Origin: an uncultured Clostridia bacterium
GTDB lineage: Bacteria; Bacillota; Clostridia; UBA1381
NCBI GenBank assembly: GCA_934454215.1
Contig: CAKSGG010000005.1
Location: 8,430 to 72,429 of the forward strand
Direction: 5' to 3'
DNA length: 64,000 nucleotides
Shown: piece by piece, positions 26,397 to 35,406 of the stretch
How positions within the stretch are numbered: the stretch's first letter is position 1
Layout: each line of letters starts with the position of its first letter
Position numbers and translations under genes: made by a program
The notes under the pieces: model-generated
What the model was told of the DNA's origin: nothing
What the model saw: only the letters and a program-made list of their open reading frames with translations
Databases searched by the model: none

Positions 26397-26982
26397 TTTC
26401 TTCGGCAAGCTGTGCAAATTCATCATATGTAAGCAGTCTGTTCAATATATCAAGCAGCATATTGGCAGACAGCTTTGCAGGGAGCTTTAGCTCATGCGAC
26501 AGCCTGCGCCGCAATTCGGCGCTTTTCTCTCCGCCCGAAAGTCCTGCTTTCATCAAATCCGCTTTAGTTATTTTTCGGCTTTCTTTCGGTGCGCTGCCGT
26601 TTCCGTCTATGGTACAGCCTGCCTTTTTGAGAGCGTCTATTATAATTTCCTCACTCATGCCCTCAACGCCTAAAAGCCCCTCTTTGCCCGCCGTTCTCTT
26701 TCTTTTTTCCTTGCCGTGTATATCGGGTATATATGCGTGCTTTATATATTCCTCGGGAATATTCTGTTTTATATAACTGCGTATTTTAAAGCCTGCACTG
26801 TCGCTGTCGGTAAGAATTACTATACCCGTTTTTCTCGCAAGCTCCTCTATGCTTTTACGCACAGCATTGTTTTTAAACACTGCAAATCCGCCCGTTGTCA
26901 TAATTACTCCGTCGAGAAATCCCGAAAGCTTGATTTTATCGTATGTTCCTTCTACTATTACAGTCTCTTTTATTTTATACAT
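26380..26982 (-). CDS. Ribonuclease M5-like Toprim protein (DUF4093)
   Basis: This 200-residue protein has an N-terminal Toprim domain with VIVEGTYDKIKL at residue 7 and the acidic ILTDSDSAGFKIR motif near residue 56, followed by a DUF4093 region. RnmV (RNase M5), which matures 5S rRNA in Firmicutes, has this form, but it normally lies beside rsmA; that gene is not here, so a paralogue is also possible. The start at 26982 follows GGAG by 6 bases. It is convergent with and overlaps folC. Confidence 0.82.
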   Translation of the reverse strand: MYKIKETVIVEGTYDKIKLSGFLDGVIMTTGGFAVFKNNAVRKSIEELARKTGIVILTDSDSAGFKIRSYIKQNIPEEYIKHAYIPDIHGKEKRKRTAGKEGLLGVEGMSEEIIIDALKKAGCTIDGNGSAPKESRKITKADLMKAGLSGGEKSAELRRRLSHELKLPAKLSANMLLDILNRLLTYDEFAQLAEEIRKSV

Positions 26983-27047
26983 GATAATCTCCATTTCAAA
27001 CGTCTGTTTATATTATATCAGCCGAACAATGAAACGTCAAGTATATT

Positions 27048-27350
27048 TTATATAGCCGTTCCGTAAAGCCTGTCCTCTACATAATCCTCCGCAATATCTT
27101 TGAGCGACATCGGCGTTACCTCGCCCCGCACCAATATCTCCATAAACTTCTCTATATCAAATCTCTTATAGAAAATATTATTCACCTGACTGCTTTCAAT
27201 ACACTTTTCCGATTTTACCCCGTATTCGGTTTTTATAATTCTTGCACCGTAGCCCTCGCAGTCTCCCTCATGGGTATCATCAATTATTATGTAATATTCC
27301 AATTCCATATTCCTTGTCGTTTGTGTTTTGTACAATATACTTCTTTCCAT
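27048..27350 (-). CDS. Small DUF6514-like protein of unknown function
   Basis: This 100-residue protein has a beta-rich start (LEYYIIIDDTHEGD, YGARIIKTE) and a helical end (VTPMSLKDIAEDYVEDRL) resembling the DUF6514 family found in Clostridia. No catalytic motif or membrane span is visible. GGGG lies 7 bases before the ATG, and a near-consensus promoter lies 53 bases upstream, so it is its own transcription unit. The function is unknown. Confidence 0.7.
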   Translation of the reverse strand: MERSILYKTQTTRNMELEYYIIIDDTHEGDCEGYGARIIKTEYGVKSEKCIESSQVNNIFYKRFDIEKFMEILVRGEVTPMSLKDIAEDYVEDRLYGTAI

Positions 27351-27402
27351 GTTTTAACCCCCGTTTATTGTTACATTTGTGTTACAAAAAATTTACAAAA
27401 GC

Positions 27403-27431
27403 ATTATACGCCTATTTAAGATTTTTGTCTA
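27403..27431 (-). promoter_or_regulatory. Sigma-A promoter for the DUF6514-like gene
   Basis: On the minus strand TAGACA (27426-27431), a 17-base spacer and TATAAT (27403-27408) lie upstream of the 100-residue gene. The rest of the gap up to 27678 is very AT-rich and shows no other feature that I can support. Confidence 0.65.
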
Positions 27432-27678
27432 CAGCGAAAATATGACAGGTTTAATCAAAAATTCGACAATTTACATTTTGTAATTTTATTTTTTTAATGC
27501 ACTTTATATAATTTTAAAAATTTTTGAATAAATTTTTCCGTTCATTTTGACATATACAAAAATGTAATATTTTTGTAATATTGTTCAAAAACCGCATAAT
27601 ATGTGGCTTATTCGCAATACTCTTACAATTATATGAAAAAAAAAATTGAAATATTCCAAAAAAATTTTCAAATAAGTA

Positions 27679-27707
27679 TTGCACTTTTTGAAAAAATATA
27701 TTATAAT
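27679..27707 (+). promoter_or_regulatory. Sigma-A promoter for SRP RNA
   Basis: TTGCAC (27679-27684), a 17-base spacer and a perfect TATAAT (27702-27707) predict transcription from about 27714, just before the SRP RNA. Confidence 0.75.
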
Positions 27708-27723
27708 AGATGAGTAATTTGAA

Positions 27724-27845
27724 AAGCTTTGGCGATGACAGTCGAGCCCGTGCGATTAACTCCTGCGAACCTTGTCAGATGGGGAACCAAGCAGCAATAA
27801 GCAGTGTATTTGATGTGTTACGGTAAACTCGGCTTGAGCCTATTT
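27724..27845 (+). ncRNA. ffs: Signal recognition particle RNA (small bacterial type)
   Basis: The conserved apical domain is visible: TTGTCAGATGG-GGAA-CCAAGCAGCAA (27772-27797), with the GGAA tetraloop closed by TGG/CCA and the asymmetric loop formed by TCAGA and AGCAGC that binds Ffh. The flanks pair as a long rod: TCGAGCC (27742-27748) with GGCTTGA (27831-27837). A promoter lies upstream and a terminator downstream, and dnaX follows, which is the usual place for this gene in Firmicutes. The exact ends are estimated. Confidence 0.9.
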
Positions 27846-27858
27846 TGAAATTTATATG

Positions 27859-27876
27859 CGCCTGCGGGCGTTTTTT
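27859..27876 (+). terminator. Terminator of SRP RNA
   Basis: CGCC-TGCG-GGCG (27859-27870) is followed by six T residues. It lies between the SRP RNA and dnaX, so dnaX depends on read-through or another promoter. Confidence 0.7.
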
Positions 27877-27910
27877 CGTATAGATTGCAGTTACGGGAGA
27901 GGGTATTCAC

Positions 27911-29770
27911 ATGGCGCATCAGGCATTATACCGCAAATGGCGGCCTATGGTTTTTGAAGATATTGTCGGGCAGGGACATATCACAAAAACACTGAAAAAT
28001 CAAATAATGACCGGCAGAATAGGTCATGCGTATCTCTTCTGCGGAACAAGAGGTACGGGAAAAACCACCTGCGCAAAGGTGCTTTCAAGAGCCGTAAACT
28101 GTCTTAACAATCATGACGGAAGTCCGTGCAACGAATGTGAAATATGCAGGGGAATTATAGACGGCTCTATACTTGACGTTACGGAAATCGACGCCGCATC
28201 AAACAACGGCGTTGACAATATCCGCGAAATCCGAGACGATGTAAGATACGTTGCAACAACGGCAAAATATACCGTATATATTATAGACGAGGTTCATATG
28301 CTTTCGGGCGGAGCATTCAACGCTTTACTGAAAACCCTTGAAGAGCCTCCCGAGCACGTTATATTTATTCTTGCCACAACTGAACCGCAGAAAGTTCCTC
28401 AAACGATTTTATCGAGATGTCAGCGCTTTGACTTCAAGCGCATAAAGCCTGCCGATATAATTTTAAGAATGAAAGAGATAGCGCACGGCGACGGACTTGA
28501 CATTTCAGACGACGCATATACGCTTTTAGCTCGTCTTGCGGACGGTTCGATGCGTGACGGTTTAAGCTATCTCGAACGTGTTGTTTCCTCATGCGGAAGC
28601 ACCGTAACGGCAAAGGATATTACGGATACGCTCGGCATTTCGACGCTTGACGGTATTTATGCGGCTGTTGACGCAATAATAAATTGCAGTGTTGAGGATA
28701 TATTAAAAACAATAGAAACATTGCTTTCGGACGGCAAAGATTTGCGGAGCTTTATAGATTCGCTTATAAAATACTTCCGTGACCTTATGATTTTAAAGGT
28801 AAGCACAAACGCCGAAGAAACGCTTGATTACAGTGCGGAAGAGCTTGTAAAAATAAAGGGTCAATGCTCAAAAATAACGTTTGAAAAGATTTCGCACGCT
28901 ATTTCTGTTTTGTCGGACGCACAGACAGAATCGAAATTCATAAAATCGCCAAGAGTAATATATGAGCTTGCGCTTATAAAGCTTGCAAAGCCCGAAATAG
29001 ATATGTCGCAGTCGGCTCTAAATGACAGAATTGCGTCAATCGAACAAAAGCTGAAAAGAACATCACTTTCGGCACCCATTCAAAACAGTGACAAAGGACT
29101 TGAAAAAAGAATTGAAGCGATTGAAGAAAAGCTGAAAAACGGCGTAACGGTAAAAACGGAGAAAAAAGAGGACACACCTTCCCCGAAAAAAAAAGAGGTT
29201 TCAAAGCGCCTTTATAATCCGATACCGGCGGACAAGCTTAACAGCGAATTTCCGATGGTTAAAATCGCAAAAAACTGGTCAAACACGGTAAGAGCTATAC
29301 TCAGCGGTGCGCCGCATCTTACCGCTCCGCTTATGAACAGGGATATAACGATAGACGCCGACGGAATAATTCTTCTTTATAAAAAAGAAGAAAACCTTTC
29401 AAAAAACCTTGCAGTCAGATATATGGCTGATATAAAAAAGTGGTTTTACAAGGCGACAGGCTCGGACTGCCAGATTAAGGTTGCGTTATATGACGACCTT
29501 AACTCGGAAGATATAATAGATTTTTGGGATTTGAAGCCGCCCGCTCCGCCCGTTACGGACAATGCGGCGGATAATCCTTTAAATAATAATGCAAATCAAG
29601 ACCCGCTTGAGTCTGTAATTCAGAATTTTCCCGAAATAATCGACACCACCGATGAACGTGAATTTTTGAATTACGGCAAAGCCGAGGAAAGCTTTTCACA
29701 ATCTTCATTTGATGATGACAAAGAGGAATTTCTGGAAAGCAAAGAGGTCAAAGACGATGATGAAGAATAA
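27911..29770 (+). CDS. dnaX: DNA polymerase III subunits gamma and tau
   Basis: This 619-residue clamp-loader subunit has an AAA+ core: Walker [14 protein letters not shown] near residue 45, four zinc cysteines ([18 protein letters not shown] near 64-80), Walker B IIDEVHML near 120 and the sensor motif [11 protein letters not shown]. Domain III runs to about 365. The tail from about 370 has a coiled-coil stretch and acidic ends, as in tau. GGGAGAGGG lies before the ATG. It heads the conserved dnaX-ybaB-recR run. Confidence 0.96.
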   Translation: MAHQALYRKWRPMVFEDIVGQGHITKTLKNQIMTGRIGHAYLFCGTRGTGKTTCAKVLSRAVNCLNNHDGSPCNECEICRGIIDGSILDVTEIDAASNNGVDNIREIRDDVRYVATTAKYTVYIIDEVHMLSGGAFNALLKTLEEPPEHVIFILATTEPQKVPQTILSRCQRFDFKRIKPADIILRMKEIAHGDGLDISDDAYTLLARLADGSMRDGLSYLERVVSSCGSTVTAKDITDTLGISTLDGIYAAVDAIINCSVEDILKTIETLLSDGKDLRSFIDSLIKYFRDLMILKVSTNAEETLDYSAEELVKIKGQCSKITFEKISHAISVLSDAQTESKFIKSPRVIYELALIKLAKPEIDMSQSALNDRIASIEQKLKRTSLSAPIQNSDKGLEKRIEAIEEKLKNGVTVKTEKKEDTPSPKKKEVSKRLYNPIPADKLNSEFPMVKIAKNWSNTVRAILSGAPHLTAPLMNRDITIDADGIILLYKKEENLSKNLAVRYMADIKKWFYKATGSDCQIKVALYDDLNSEDIIDFWDLKPPAPPVTDNAADNPLNNNANQDPLESVIQNFPEIIDTTDEREFLNYGKAEESFSQSSFDDDKEEFLESKEVKDDDEE

Positions 29771-29790
29771 AAAAGAAAGAGGTTAAAAAA

Positions 29791-30144
29791 ATGGGAAAAT
29801 ACAAAGGTTTTTCAGGTTCGGGAATGAACACTAACAAGAACATGAGCAATGTAATCAAGCAGGCTCAGAAAATGCAGGAGGAAATGGAAAAGGTTCAGAA
29901 TGAGCTTGAAGATAAGACTGTTGAGGCTACATCGGGCGGCAGTGCCGTTACGGTTGTTGTAAACGGAAAGAAAGAGCTTGTTTCGATTAAGATAAGCCCC
30001 GAGGCGGTTGACCCCGAGGACGTTGAAACTCTTGAAGACCTTGTAATGGCTGCCGTAAACGACGGTATAAAGAAAGCCGATGAAATGATGGCTGAGGGCA
30101 TGAGCGCAGTTACGGGCGGACTTAACATTCCGGGGTTGTTCTAA
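29791..30144 (+). CDS. YbaB/EbfC-family nucleoid-associated protein
   Basis: This 117-residue DNA-binding protein has the YbaB form: a long helix (about 20-48, [19 protein letters not shown]), a central beta-sheet ([21 protein letters not shown]) and a second helix ([19 protein letters not shown]). It forms dimers that bind DNA. It lies 20 bases after dnaX and 1 base before recR, a universal gene order that supports the call. Confidence 0.95.
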   Translation: MGKYKGFSGSGMNTNKNMSNVIKQAQKMQEEMEKVQNELEDKTVEATSGGSAVTVVVNGKKELVSIKISPEAVDPEDVETLEDLVMAAVNDGIKKADEMMAEGMSAVTGGLNIPGLF

Positions 30145-30145
30145 A

Positions 30146-30742
30146 ATGCACGCTTCTTCAATAGAAACACTGATTGAAAAATTTGAACAGTTACCGGGCA
30201 TCGGCAGAAAAAGCGCAGAGCGTATAGCGTTTCACATTCTTGAAAGAATGTCGGATTCGGAAGTTGCGGCAATGGCGTCGTCAATGACCGAGGCAAAGGA
30301 GCAGATACGCTTTTGCAGCGTTTGCCAGAATCTGACCGATACAGACCCGTGTAAAATCTGTTCTTCGCACAAACGTGACAAATCAATTATATGCGTTGTT
30401 GAAAGTCCCGAGGACGTTAACGCAATCGAATCGACGAACGAGTTTCACGGAGTGTATCACGTTCTTCACGGCGCACTGTCGCCAATGGACGGCATAACGC
30501 CCGATGATATAAAGATAAACGAGCTGCTTTTGCGCCTTACGGACGGTACTGTAAAGGAAGTTATTATGGCTACGAACCCGACAGTCAGCGGTACGGCGAC
30601 GGCTGTGTATATATCAAAGCTGCTTGCGCCGTTTGACGTGCAGGTCACAAGGATAGCGCACGGTATTCCGATTGGCTCGGATTTGGAATATGCCGATAAG
30701 ATAACGCTTATAAAAGCGCTTGAGGGACGTCAGAAAATGTAA
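30146..30742 (+). CDS. recR: Recombination protein RecR
   Basis: This 198-residue protein takes part in RecFOR gap repair. It has the helix-hairpin-helix stretch [17 protein letters not shown] (about 16-32), a C4 zinc finger ([16 protein letters not shown], about 56-71), the Toprim domain ([14 protein letters not shown] near 80) and the C-terminal [17 protein letters not shown]. It starts 1 base after ybaB and ends at a bidirectional terminator. Confidence 0.97.
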   Translation: MHASSIETLIEKFEQLPGIGRKSAERIAFHILERMSDSEVAAMASSMTEAKEQIRFCSVCQNLTDTDPCKICSSHKRDKSIICVVESPEDVNAIESTNEFHGVYHVLHGALSPMDGITPDDIKINELLLRLTDGTVKEVIMATNPTVSGTATAVYISKLLAPFDVQVTRIAHGIPIGSDLEYADKITLIKALEGRQKM

Positions 30743-30745
30743 AAA

Positions 30746-30767
30746 GAGGGCTTATGCCCTCTTTTTT
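30746..30767 (+). terminator. Bidirectional terminator between recR and the stalk protein gene
   Basis: GAGGGC-TTAT-GCCCTC (30746-30761) is followed by six T residues on the plus strand and preceded by five A residues, so it can end both recR and the convergent minus-strand gene, whose last codons it overlaps. Confidence 0.9.
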
Positions 30768-31629
30768 AATAGTATATTCCGAAATCCGCAAGCGTGCAGC
30801 CTAAATTATGCATCGCAAAAATTCTGTCAAATACTGCAAGATAAGTCGGCATTCCTGCCTCCACTACTGCTTTTGTTTCATCATTTATTATCTCTCTGTC
30901 GCTATGTATTGCTTTCCATTCCGATTCATTCGGATATATAACATATATAGTATTCAAAACCGTCAAATCACCTTGCTTGGCTGTAACACCATATGATACA
31001 AAATCCCCAAAGAAAAGCAAATCATAATAAATCTTATACGTTTCAGATTCTTGATAAATGCTTATCATGGGTGTATCCTCCATATCCGTAATCATTGAGT
31101 AACCCATATTAATGTCAAACCTTTGCGTAAAAAATTTGGAACCGTTTCTCTGACCCATTGCCCACAGCCCATTTCTCAATCTGTTCAAAGCTGATTGATA
31201 ATCAACATTTTTCCTCGAAATCGTAACCGTACTGCTGTTTCCGTCCCAATTCACATCTGTTCCGAATGCCTCCGCAATTGCTCTGACAGGCACAAGTGTC
31301 CTTCCGTCCGTAACACAAGCCGCCGTATCGAGTGAAACTTCCCTGTCATTTACTTGCATAACATTACTTCCGACGGTCATTATAACCTTCATGCCGATTT
31401 TCTTTGCTGTAACCGTCTGCGTGCCGCCGTTCCATTCAACAGTTGCGCCGAGCGACTCAAAAATCTTCCTCATGGGAACCATTGTTCTGCCGTTCATTAT
31501 CTGCGGAGGAACATCAAAATCCAGCATATTTCCGTTTAAATTAACCTTAACGTCACCGCTCGCAAAAACTGCGGTGCTGAGCAGTGCCGCCGTCAGCACC
31601 GCCAGAAATAAAATAAGCTTTTTCTTCAT
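30766..31629 (-). CDS. Secreted copper amine oxidase N-terminal domain protein
   Basis: This 287-residue exported protein has a signal peptide (about 1-23, ending VFASG) and a copper amine oxidase N-terminal-like domain at about 27-142, with the paired repeats NGRTMVPMRKIFESLGATVEW and DGRTLVPVRAIAEAFGTDVNW separated by about 55 residues. This domain is common as a stalk on Clostridial surface proteins and does not itself imply copper binding. The rest (about 145-287) matches nothing I recognise. It is convergent with recR. Confidence 0.85.
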   Translation of the reverse strand: MKKKLILFLAVLTAALLSTAVFASGDVKVNLNGNMLDFDVPPQIMNGRTMVPMRKIFESLGATVEWNGGTQTVTAKKIGMKVIMTVGSNVMQVNDREVSLDTAACVTDGRTLVPVRAIAEAFGTDVNWDGNSSTVTISRKNVDYQSALNRLRNGLWAMGQRNGSKFFTQRFDINMGYSMITDMEDTPMISIYQESETYKIYYDLLFFGDFVSYGVTAKQGDLTVLNTIYVIYPNESEWKAIHSDREIINDETKAVVEAGMPTYLAVFDRIFAMHNLGCTLADFGIYY

Positions 31630-31730
31630 AAAAAATAACCCCTTTTTATTATGATTTTTCTAAAAATACGCATTAAAAAAGTGCGCCGACCGTAAGGAAC
31701 AACGCACATAAAAATACATTGCTCCGTTGC

Positions 31731-31948
31731 GCCACACAACTTCAACTTGCACTTTAGAAATACCATATAGGCATTCTGCATTTTGCAAAATATTAAATAT
31801 AAATATACAAAACAAAATAATACATCGTTGAGGAGAATGTATTTTTTACAAATACATACGATTTTATTATTTTATTTTGTAATTATTTTTTTATACAAAC
31901 ATACAATATTTTTTATACAGCAAAAAATGCTATGTTAAGTTGTGTGGC
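31731..31948. repeat. MITE-like element with terminal inverted repeats
   Basis: GCCACACAACTTCAAC (31731-31746) is matched in reverse by GTTAAGTTGTGTGGC (31934-31948): 12 perfect pairs at the ends, then AAC after a one-base gap. The 218-bp interior is AT-rich, has no coding frame, and holds a second hairpin (around 31812-31880). No clear target duplication is seen at the flanks. A separate stem (GTGCG...CGCAC, 31681-31707) lies just to the left. A miniature transposable element is the simplest reading. Confidence 0.55.
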
Positions 31949-32008
31949 TATGATATTATATCACAAAAGGGAAAATAATTCAAGAGTTTTTGCAAAATTT
32001 AATTAAAT

Positions 32009-32122
32009 GTTTGCGTAAAAAGAGTGCAGAACGCATAAAACGCACCCGACGGCGTACTTGCGTACTCCGAGTGGTGCGTTTTATGTGTAGTTCAAGAACG
32101 GTCTGTGCCTTTTTACGCAAAC
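32009..32122. repeat. 114-bp nested palindrome
   Basis: Three nested inverted repeats share one centre: a 14-base outer arm (32009-32022 with 32109-32122), a 13-base inner arm (32034-32046 with 32073-32085) and a core GTAC-TTGC-GTAC (32054-32065). The right outer arm includes the TAA stop of the small zinc protein gene. There is no T run typical of a terminator. It could form a large cruciform or a stable 3'-UTR structure. Confidence 0.75.
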
Positions 32123-32304
32123 AACGTGCAGCCCATGCTTCTGTACTGTTCTATCTTATCGCGCAGCGCCGATTCGGAAACCTCAAAATATTCAGACATA
32201 CACTCTATGCACATAAATTTATCCGCTCCCCTGTTCACAAGCTTTTTAAATAAGCCTATTTCATCGTTTGAAAGCTCCGCTCCGCATTTAAAGCAATTAC
32301 ACAT
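32113..32304 (-). CDS. Small putative zinc-ribbon protein
   Basis: This 63-residue protein has two CxxC pairs (CFKC at residue 4 and CIEC near 33) that could bind one zinc, then a helical half (VSESALRDKIEQYRSMGC). Similar short proteins are common in Clostridia but have no known role. Its ATG overlaps the last 8 bases of the alpha-galactosidase gene, so it is translationally coupled to it. Its stop lies inside the nested palindrome. Confidence 0.75.
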   Translation of the reverse strand: MCNCFKCGAELSNDEIGLFKKLVNRGADKFMCIECMSEYFEVSESALRDKIEQYRSMGCTLFA

Positions 32305-33430
32305 TTACTGCCTTTCCTTTTAACACAACGCACGAATGACCCTCGACGTCCTCCGCATAATAATCTCTTACAATGCCTTTTTCCTCACCCGTAATAACGT
32401 TGTGCAGTTCAAGTCCTGTTCCGCATTCATACGGCATTCCCAAATCCTTGAGCGAAACAGCTATTTTTATTTTACTGTCGGAATAATTCACAAGCATAAT
32501 TGCATATTCCTTGTTATCCATAATTTTAAACAGCACTATTCTGTCCTTCTCATGACTGAGGGCATCAAGCTTATAAGGCTCTCTGCATTCCGCATCTTGA
32601 TTTATCGCTATAAGCTCCTTATTCTGCAAAAGCTTTTTCGCATTTTCGCTCATACTGCGTATATCTCCGCCGATTATCAGCGGCGCTCCGTAGATACACC
32701 ACAGCGCAAATTCCATTGTATATTCCTCGTCCGTACAGCCGTTTTCGATTCCGACCAATCCATTTCCGTACATTCCGACAGTCAGCATATCAATATCGTT
32801 AAAGCACTGCGGTGCAGACATTGAGAAATTGTTTTCCTGGCTCTGTACTATATCACGCATCGACACGTATTTATCAAAAATATCTCCCGTTGAACGGTAT
32901 GTATGAACTCCGATTGAACGCATCCATTTCCACGGCTCTTCAACGCCCCAGTTGCACGCCGCAAACAAAATATCACGTCCGCAGGTGCGCAGAGCCATAC
33001 TCATTGTAAGATACGCATTTTTACAGTCAGCCGTTTTCGGGAAATAGCAGAAATCATATTTCAGATAATCAACTCCCCATTCCGCAAACTGTTTAGCGTC
33101 CTCATATTCATGCCCGAAACTTGACGGATAACCTCCGCACGTCATAACGCCTGCGCACGAATACATACCGAATTTTAATCCCTTTGAATGAACATAATCG
33201 GAAACGTATTTCATTCCGTGAGGGAATTTTTTCGGGTCGGGAACAAGTTTTCCGTTCTTGTCGCGTTCTTTTAACGCCCAGCAGTCGTCGATTATGACAT
33301 ACTCATATCCCAAATCCGCATAACCCTGCTCAATCATTGCGTCAGCCGTTTCAATAATCAGCTTTTCGTCAATGCCTCCTCCGAATGTGTTCCATGAATT
33401 CCAGCCCATAGGCGGTTTATTTACCAACAT
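32297..33430 (-). CDS. Alpha-galactosidase, GH27 family
   Basis: This 377-residue glycosidase releases terminal alpha-galactose. The N-terminal PPMGWNSWNTFGG, the nucleophile D126 in DYLKYDFCY and the acid/base D214 in CFNDIDMLTVGMYGNG are all present. There is no signal peptide, so it acts inside the cell on imported oligosaccharides such as melibiose or raffinose-type sugars. The start at 33430 follows AAGGAGG by 6 bases. It is divergent from an AraC regulator, with overlapping promoters, and GalT at 23 kb could take its product after phosphorylation. Confidence 0.94.
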   Translation of the reverse strand: MLVNKPPMGWNSWNTFGGGIDEKLIIETADAMIEQGYADLGYEYVIIDDCWALKERDKNGKLVPDPKKFPHGMKYVSDYVHSKGLKFGMYSCAGVMTCGGYPSSFGHEYEDAKQFAEWGVDYLKYDFCYFPKTADCKNAYLTMSMALRTCGRDILFAACNWGVEEPWKWMRSIGVHTYRSTGDIFDKYVSMRDIVQSQENNFSMSAPQCFNDIDMLTVGMYGNGLVGIENGCTDEEYTMEFALWCIYGAPLIIGGDIRSMSENAKKLLQNKELIAINQDAECREPYKLDALSHEKDRIVLFKIMDNKEYAIMLVNYSDSKIKIAVSLKDLGMPYECGTGLELHNVITGEEKGIVRDYYAEDVEGHSCVVLKGKAVNV

Positions 33431-33468
33431 ATTAATCCTCCTTCCCTCTGTGTAAGCGGTTATTTCTA

Positions 33469-33497
33469 TTGACATTTCCAATTATATATGCTATCAT
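33469..33497 (+). promoter_or_regulatory. Promoter for the AraC gene at 33.6 kb
   Basis: TTGACA (33469-33474), a 17-base spacer and TATCAT (33492-33497) lie 68 bases before the AraC start. It overlaps the opposite promoter for the alpha-galactosidase gene. Confidence 0.65.
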
Positions 33498-33509
33498 AAA
33501 AATTGTAAA
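33481..33509 (-). promoter_or_regulatory. Promoter for the alpha-galactosidase gene
   Basis: On the minus strand TTTACA (33504-33509), a 17-base spacer and TATAAT (33481-33486) lie 50 bases before the GH27 start. RNA polymerase could not occupy this and the overlapping plus-strand promoter at once. Confidence 0.6.
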
Positions 33510-33565
33510 TGTAATAACATTGCTTAAATATGTATTTTTATTGCTTAAACTGGAGTTGAATATAA

Positions 33566-34360
33566 ATGGAATACTACTATATGTTTGATAATATTTCAAT
33601 AAATTTTGTCGGAAGTCAGAAATGTACGCCGGGGCATAATTTCTCGGTCGGATTTAGCAATAAATACCTGATTCACTATATTGTAAGCGGAAAAGGCAAA
33701 TTTGTGCGAAACGGCAAAACATATCATCTCGAAAAAGGGAGCGCATTTTTTATCATTGACGAAACAGGCGGATATTACGAGGCGGACAAGGACGACCCAT
33801 GGTATTACATATGGTTTAATATTTCGGGCGGCATGGCGGATTATTTTCTCAGGAGCGTAGGAGTTTCACCCGACAATCCGATATATACGACCGACAATCC
33901 CGAGGCAATCGCCAGACAGCTTGAACAAATAGTTGAGCTTGATGAAAGCAATAACGAATTTCTTGTCTGCGGTGCGGTAATATCACTGCTCGGAACAATG
34001 ATAAAATACAATCAAAATACAGTTGCGCCGATAAAAATTCCCTCCTCCGAATACGTCAAAACCTGTAAGGAATACGTTAAAATGAATCTCCATAATAAAG
34101 TAAGCGTTGACGATTTGTGCAGATGTGCGGGACTTGAACATTCATATTTATACAGGCTTTTCAAAAAAGAAATCAATATGTCGCCCGTCGAATATATCAT
34201 AAACTGCAAGCTTGAATATGCAAAAAATCTGCTTGCGGACACAAGTCTGTCGGTCGGCGATATTTCAAGTGCGGTCGGCTATGATGACAGGTTTGCTTTT
34301 TCAAAGCAATTCAAAAAGAAATACGGCTTATCCCCTTTAAAATTCAGAAAGAACCCGTAA
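33566..34360 (+). CDS. AraC-family regulator, probable control of alpha-galactosidase
   Basis: This 264-residue regulator has an N-terminal cupin (LIHYIVSGKGKFVRNGKTYHLEKGSAFFI), typical of MsmR/RafR-like sugar sensors, and a C-terminal AraC domain (about 165-262) ending SAVGYDDRFAFSKQFKKKYG and SPLKFR. It is divergent from the GH27 gene, which strongly suggests that it activates that gene in response to an alpha-galactoside. GGAG lies about 10 bases before the ATG. Confidence 0.9.
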   Translation: MEYYYMFDNISINFVGSQKCTPGHNFSVGFSNKYLIHYIVSGKGKFVRNGKTYHLEKGSAFFIIDETGGYYEADKDDPWYYIWFNISGGMADYFLRSVGVSPDNPIYTTDNPEAIARQLEQIVELDESNNEFLVCGAVISLLGTMIKYNQNTVAPIKIPSSEYVKTCKEYVKMNLHNKVSVDDLCRCAGLEHSYLYRLFKKEINMSPVEYIINCKLEYAKNLLADTSLSVGDISSAVGYDDRFAFSKQFKKKYGLSPLKFRKNP

Positions 34361-34445
34361 TTTGGTTATATTTTATATAAAATGCGCATTTTTATCTGCG
34401 TTTTTGTACTTATATTACATAAATGCAGAAATTTCAAAAAATCCC

Positions 34446-34474
34446 TTGACTTTAGCACATTAAAGTGTTAAAAT
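34446..34474 (+). promoter_or_regulatory. Promoter for the amino-acid ABC transporter operon
   Basis: TTGACT (34446-34451), a 17-base spacer and TAAAAT (34469-34474). An imperfect dyad AGCACATTAAAGTGTT (34454-34469) fills the spacer and could be a repressor site. Confidence 0.6.
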
Positions 34475-34520
34475 AGCAGAGTACTAAAACAAAGGTCAAA
34501 AAATTTGGGAGGAATTAATC

Positions 34521-35330
34521 ATGAAAAAGTTTTTATCAATCATTTTAGCAGGTATGCTTGCACTGTCCGCTGCGTCATGCGGAAGCAAATCAGCAACAAC
34601 GTCAACCGATACGGCAGCTTCGGATTTGCAGTACATAACCGATAAGGGCGAAATGGTTATAGGATATACAATAATAAACCCGTTAAATTACATGGACGGC
34701 GACACACTGACAGGCTTTGAAACGGAATTTGCAACAGCCGTATGCGAAAAGCTCGGCGTTAAACCAAAGTTCCAGGAAATCAACTGGGATTCAAAAGAGG
34801 TTGAGCTAAGCTCAAAGGCAATCGACTGTATCTGGAACGGTATGACAATAACGGAAGACCGCAAAACAAATATGTCGGTTACAATACCTTATATGGAAAA
34901 CAAACAGGTTCTTGTCGTAAAACAGGAAAACGCCGATAAATACAAGGAAAGCGTTGACGGCGCTAAGGTTGCCGCAGAATCGGGTTCGGCAGGCGAAGAA
35001 ACCGTAAATTCGGACGAGTTCTTCAAAACGGCGGAACTTACCCCTGTTGATTCACAGGCAAAGGCACTTATGGACGTTAAAGCGGGCGTAAGCGATGTTG
35101 CTGTTATTGACTACATCATGGCTTTGGGTTCAACCGGCGAAGGTACGGACTATGCCGACCTCACTCTTATTGACAAAGGCTTTGATGCGGAAGAATACGG
35201 CGCAGCGTTCAGAAAAGGCTCGGACGTAACGGCTAAGGTTGACGAGGCAATCAAGGAGCTTGCATCAGACGGTACATTAAAGACTATCGCAGACAAATAC
35301 AAGCTTGCCGACTCACTGCTTGTAAAATAA
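34521..35330 (+). CDS. Amino-acid ABC transporter substrate-binding lipoprotein
   Basis: This 269-residue lipoprotein has a type II signal peptide with lipobox LSAASC (Cys20) and a low-complexity linker, followed by the SBP_bac_3 fold (about 35-265): YITDKGEMVIGYT, GFETEFATAVCEKLGVKP, DCIWNGMTITEDRK and the closing DGTLKTIADKY. It catches a polar amino acid outside the cell and delivers it to the permease encoded next. GGGAGGAA lies before the ATG. A strong hairpin after it may set its excess over the permease. Confidence 0.93.
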   Translation: MKKFLSIILAGMLALSAASCGSKSATTSTDTAASDLQYITDKGEMVIGYTIINPLNYMDGDTLTGFETEFATAVCEKLGVKPKFQEINWDSKEVELSSKAIDCIWNGMTITEDRKTNMSVTIPYMENKQVLVVKQENADKYKESVDGAKVAAESGSAGEETVNSDEFFKTAELTPVDSQAKALMDVKAGVSDVAVIDYIMALGSTGEGTDYADLTLIDKGFDAEEYGAAFRKGSDVTAKVDEAIKELASDGTLKTIADKYKLADSLLVK

Positions 35331-35346
35331 CTTAAAGAATATATAC

Positions 35347-35383
35347 CCCCGCTTGCCGCCGCATTGACGGCGGCGGGCTTTTT
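35347..35383 (+). terminator. Intra-operon attenuator between binding protein and permease
   Basis: GCCGCCG-CATTGA-CGGCGGC (35355-35374), with extra outer pairs, is followed by GGGCTTTTT. Partial termination here would give more binding protein than permease, a common design in ABC operons. Confidence 0.75.
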
Positions 35384-35406
35384 GGGTTTATCGGAGAAAG
35401 GATAAT

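Noticed and set aside
34381..34412. Palindrome AAAATGCGCATTTT after the AraC gene as a terminator
   Set aside because: It is self-complementary without a loop and has no good stem-loop with a T run.
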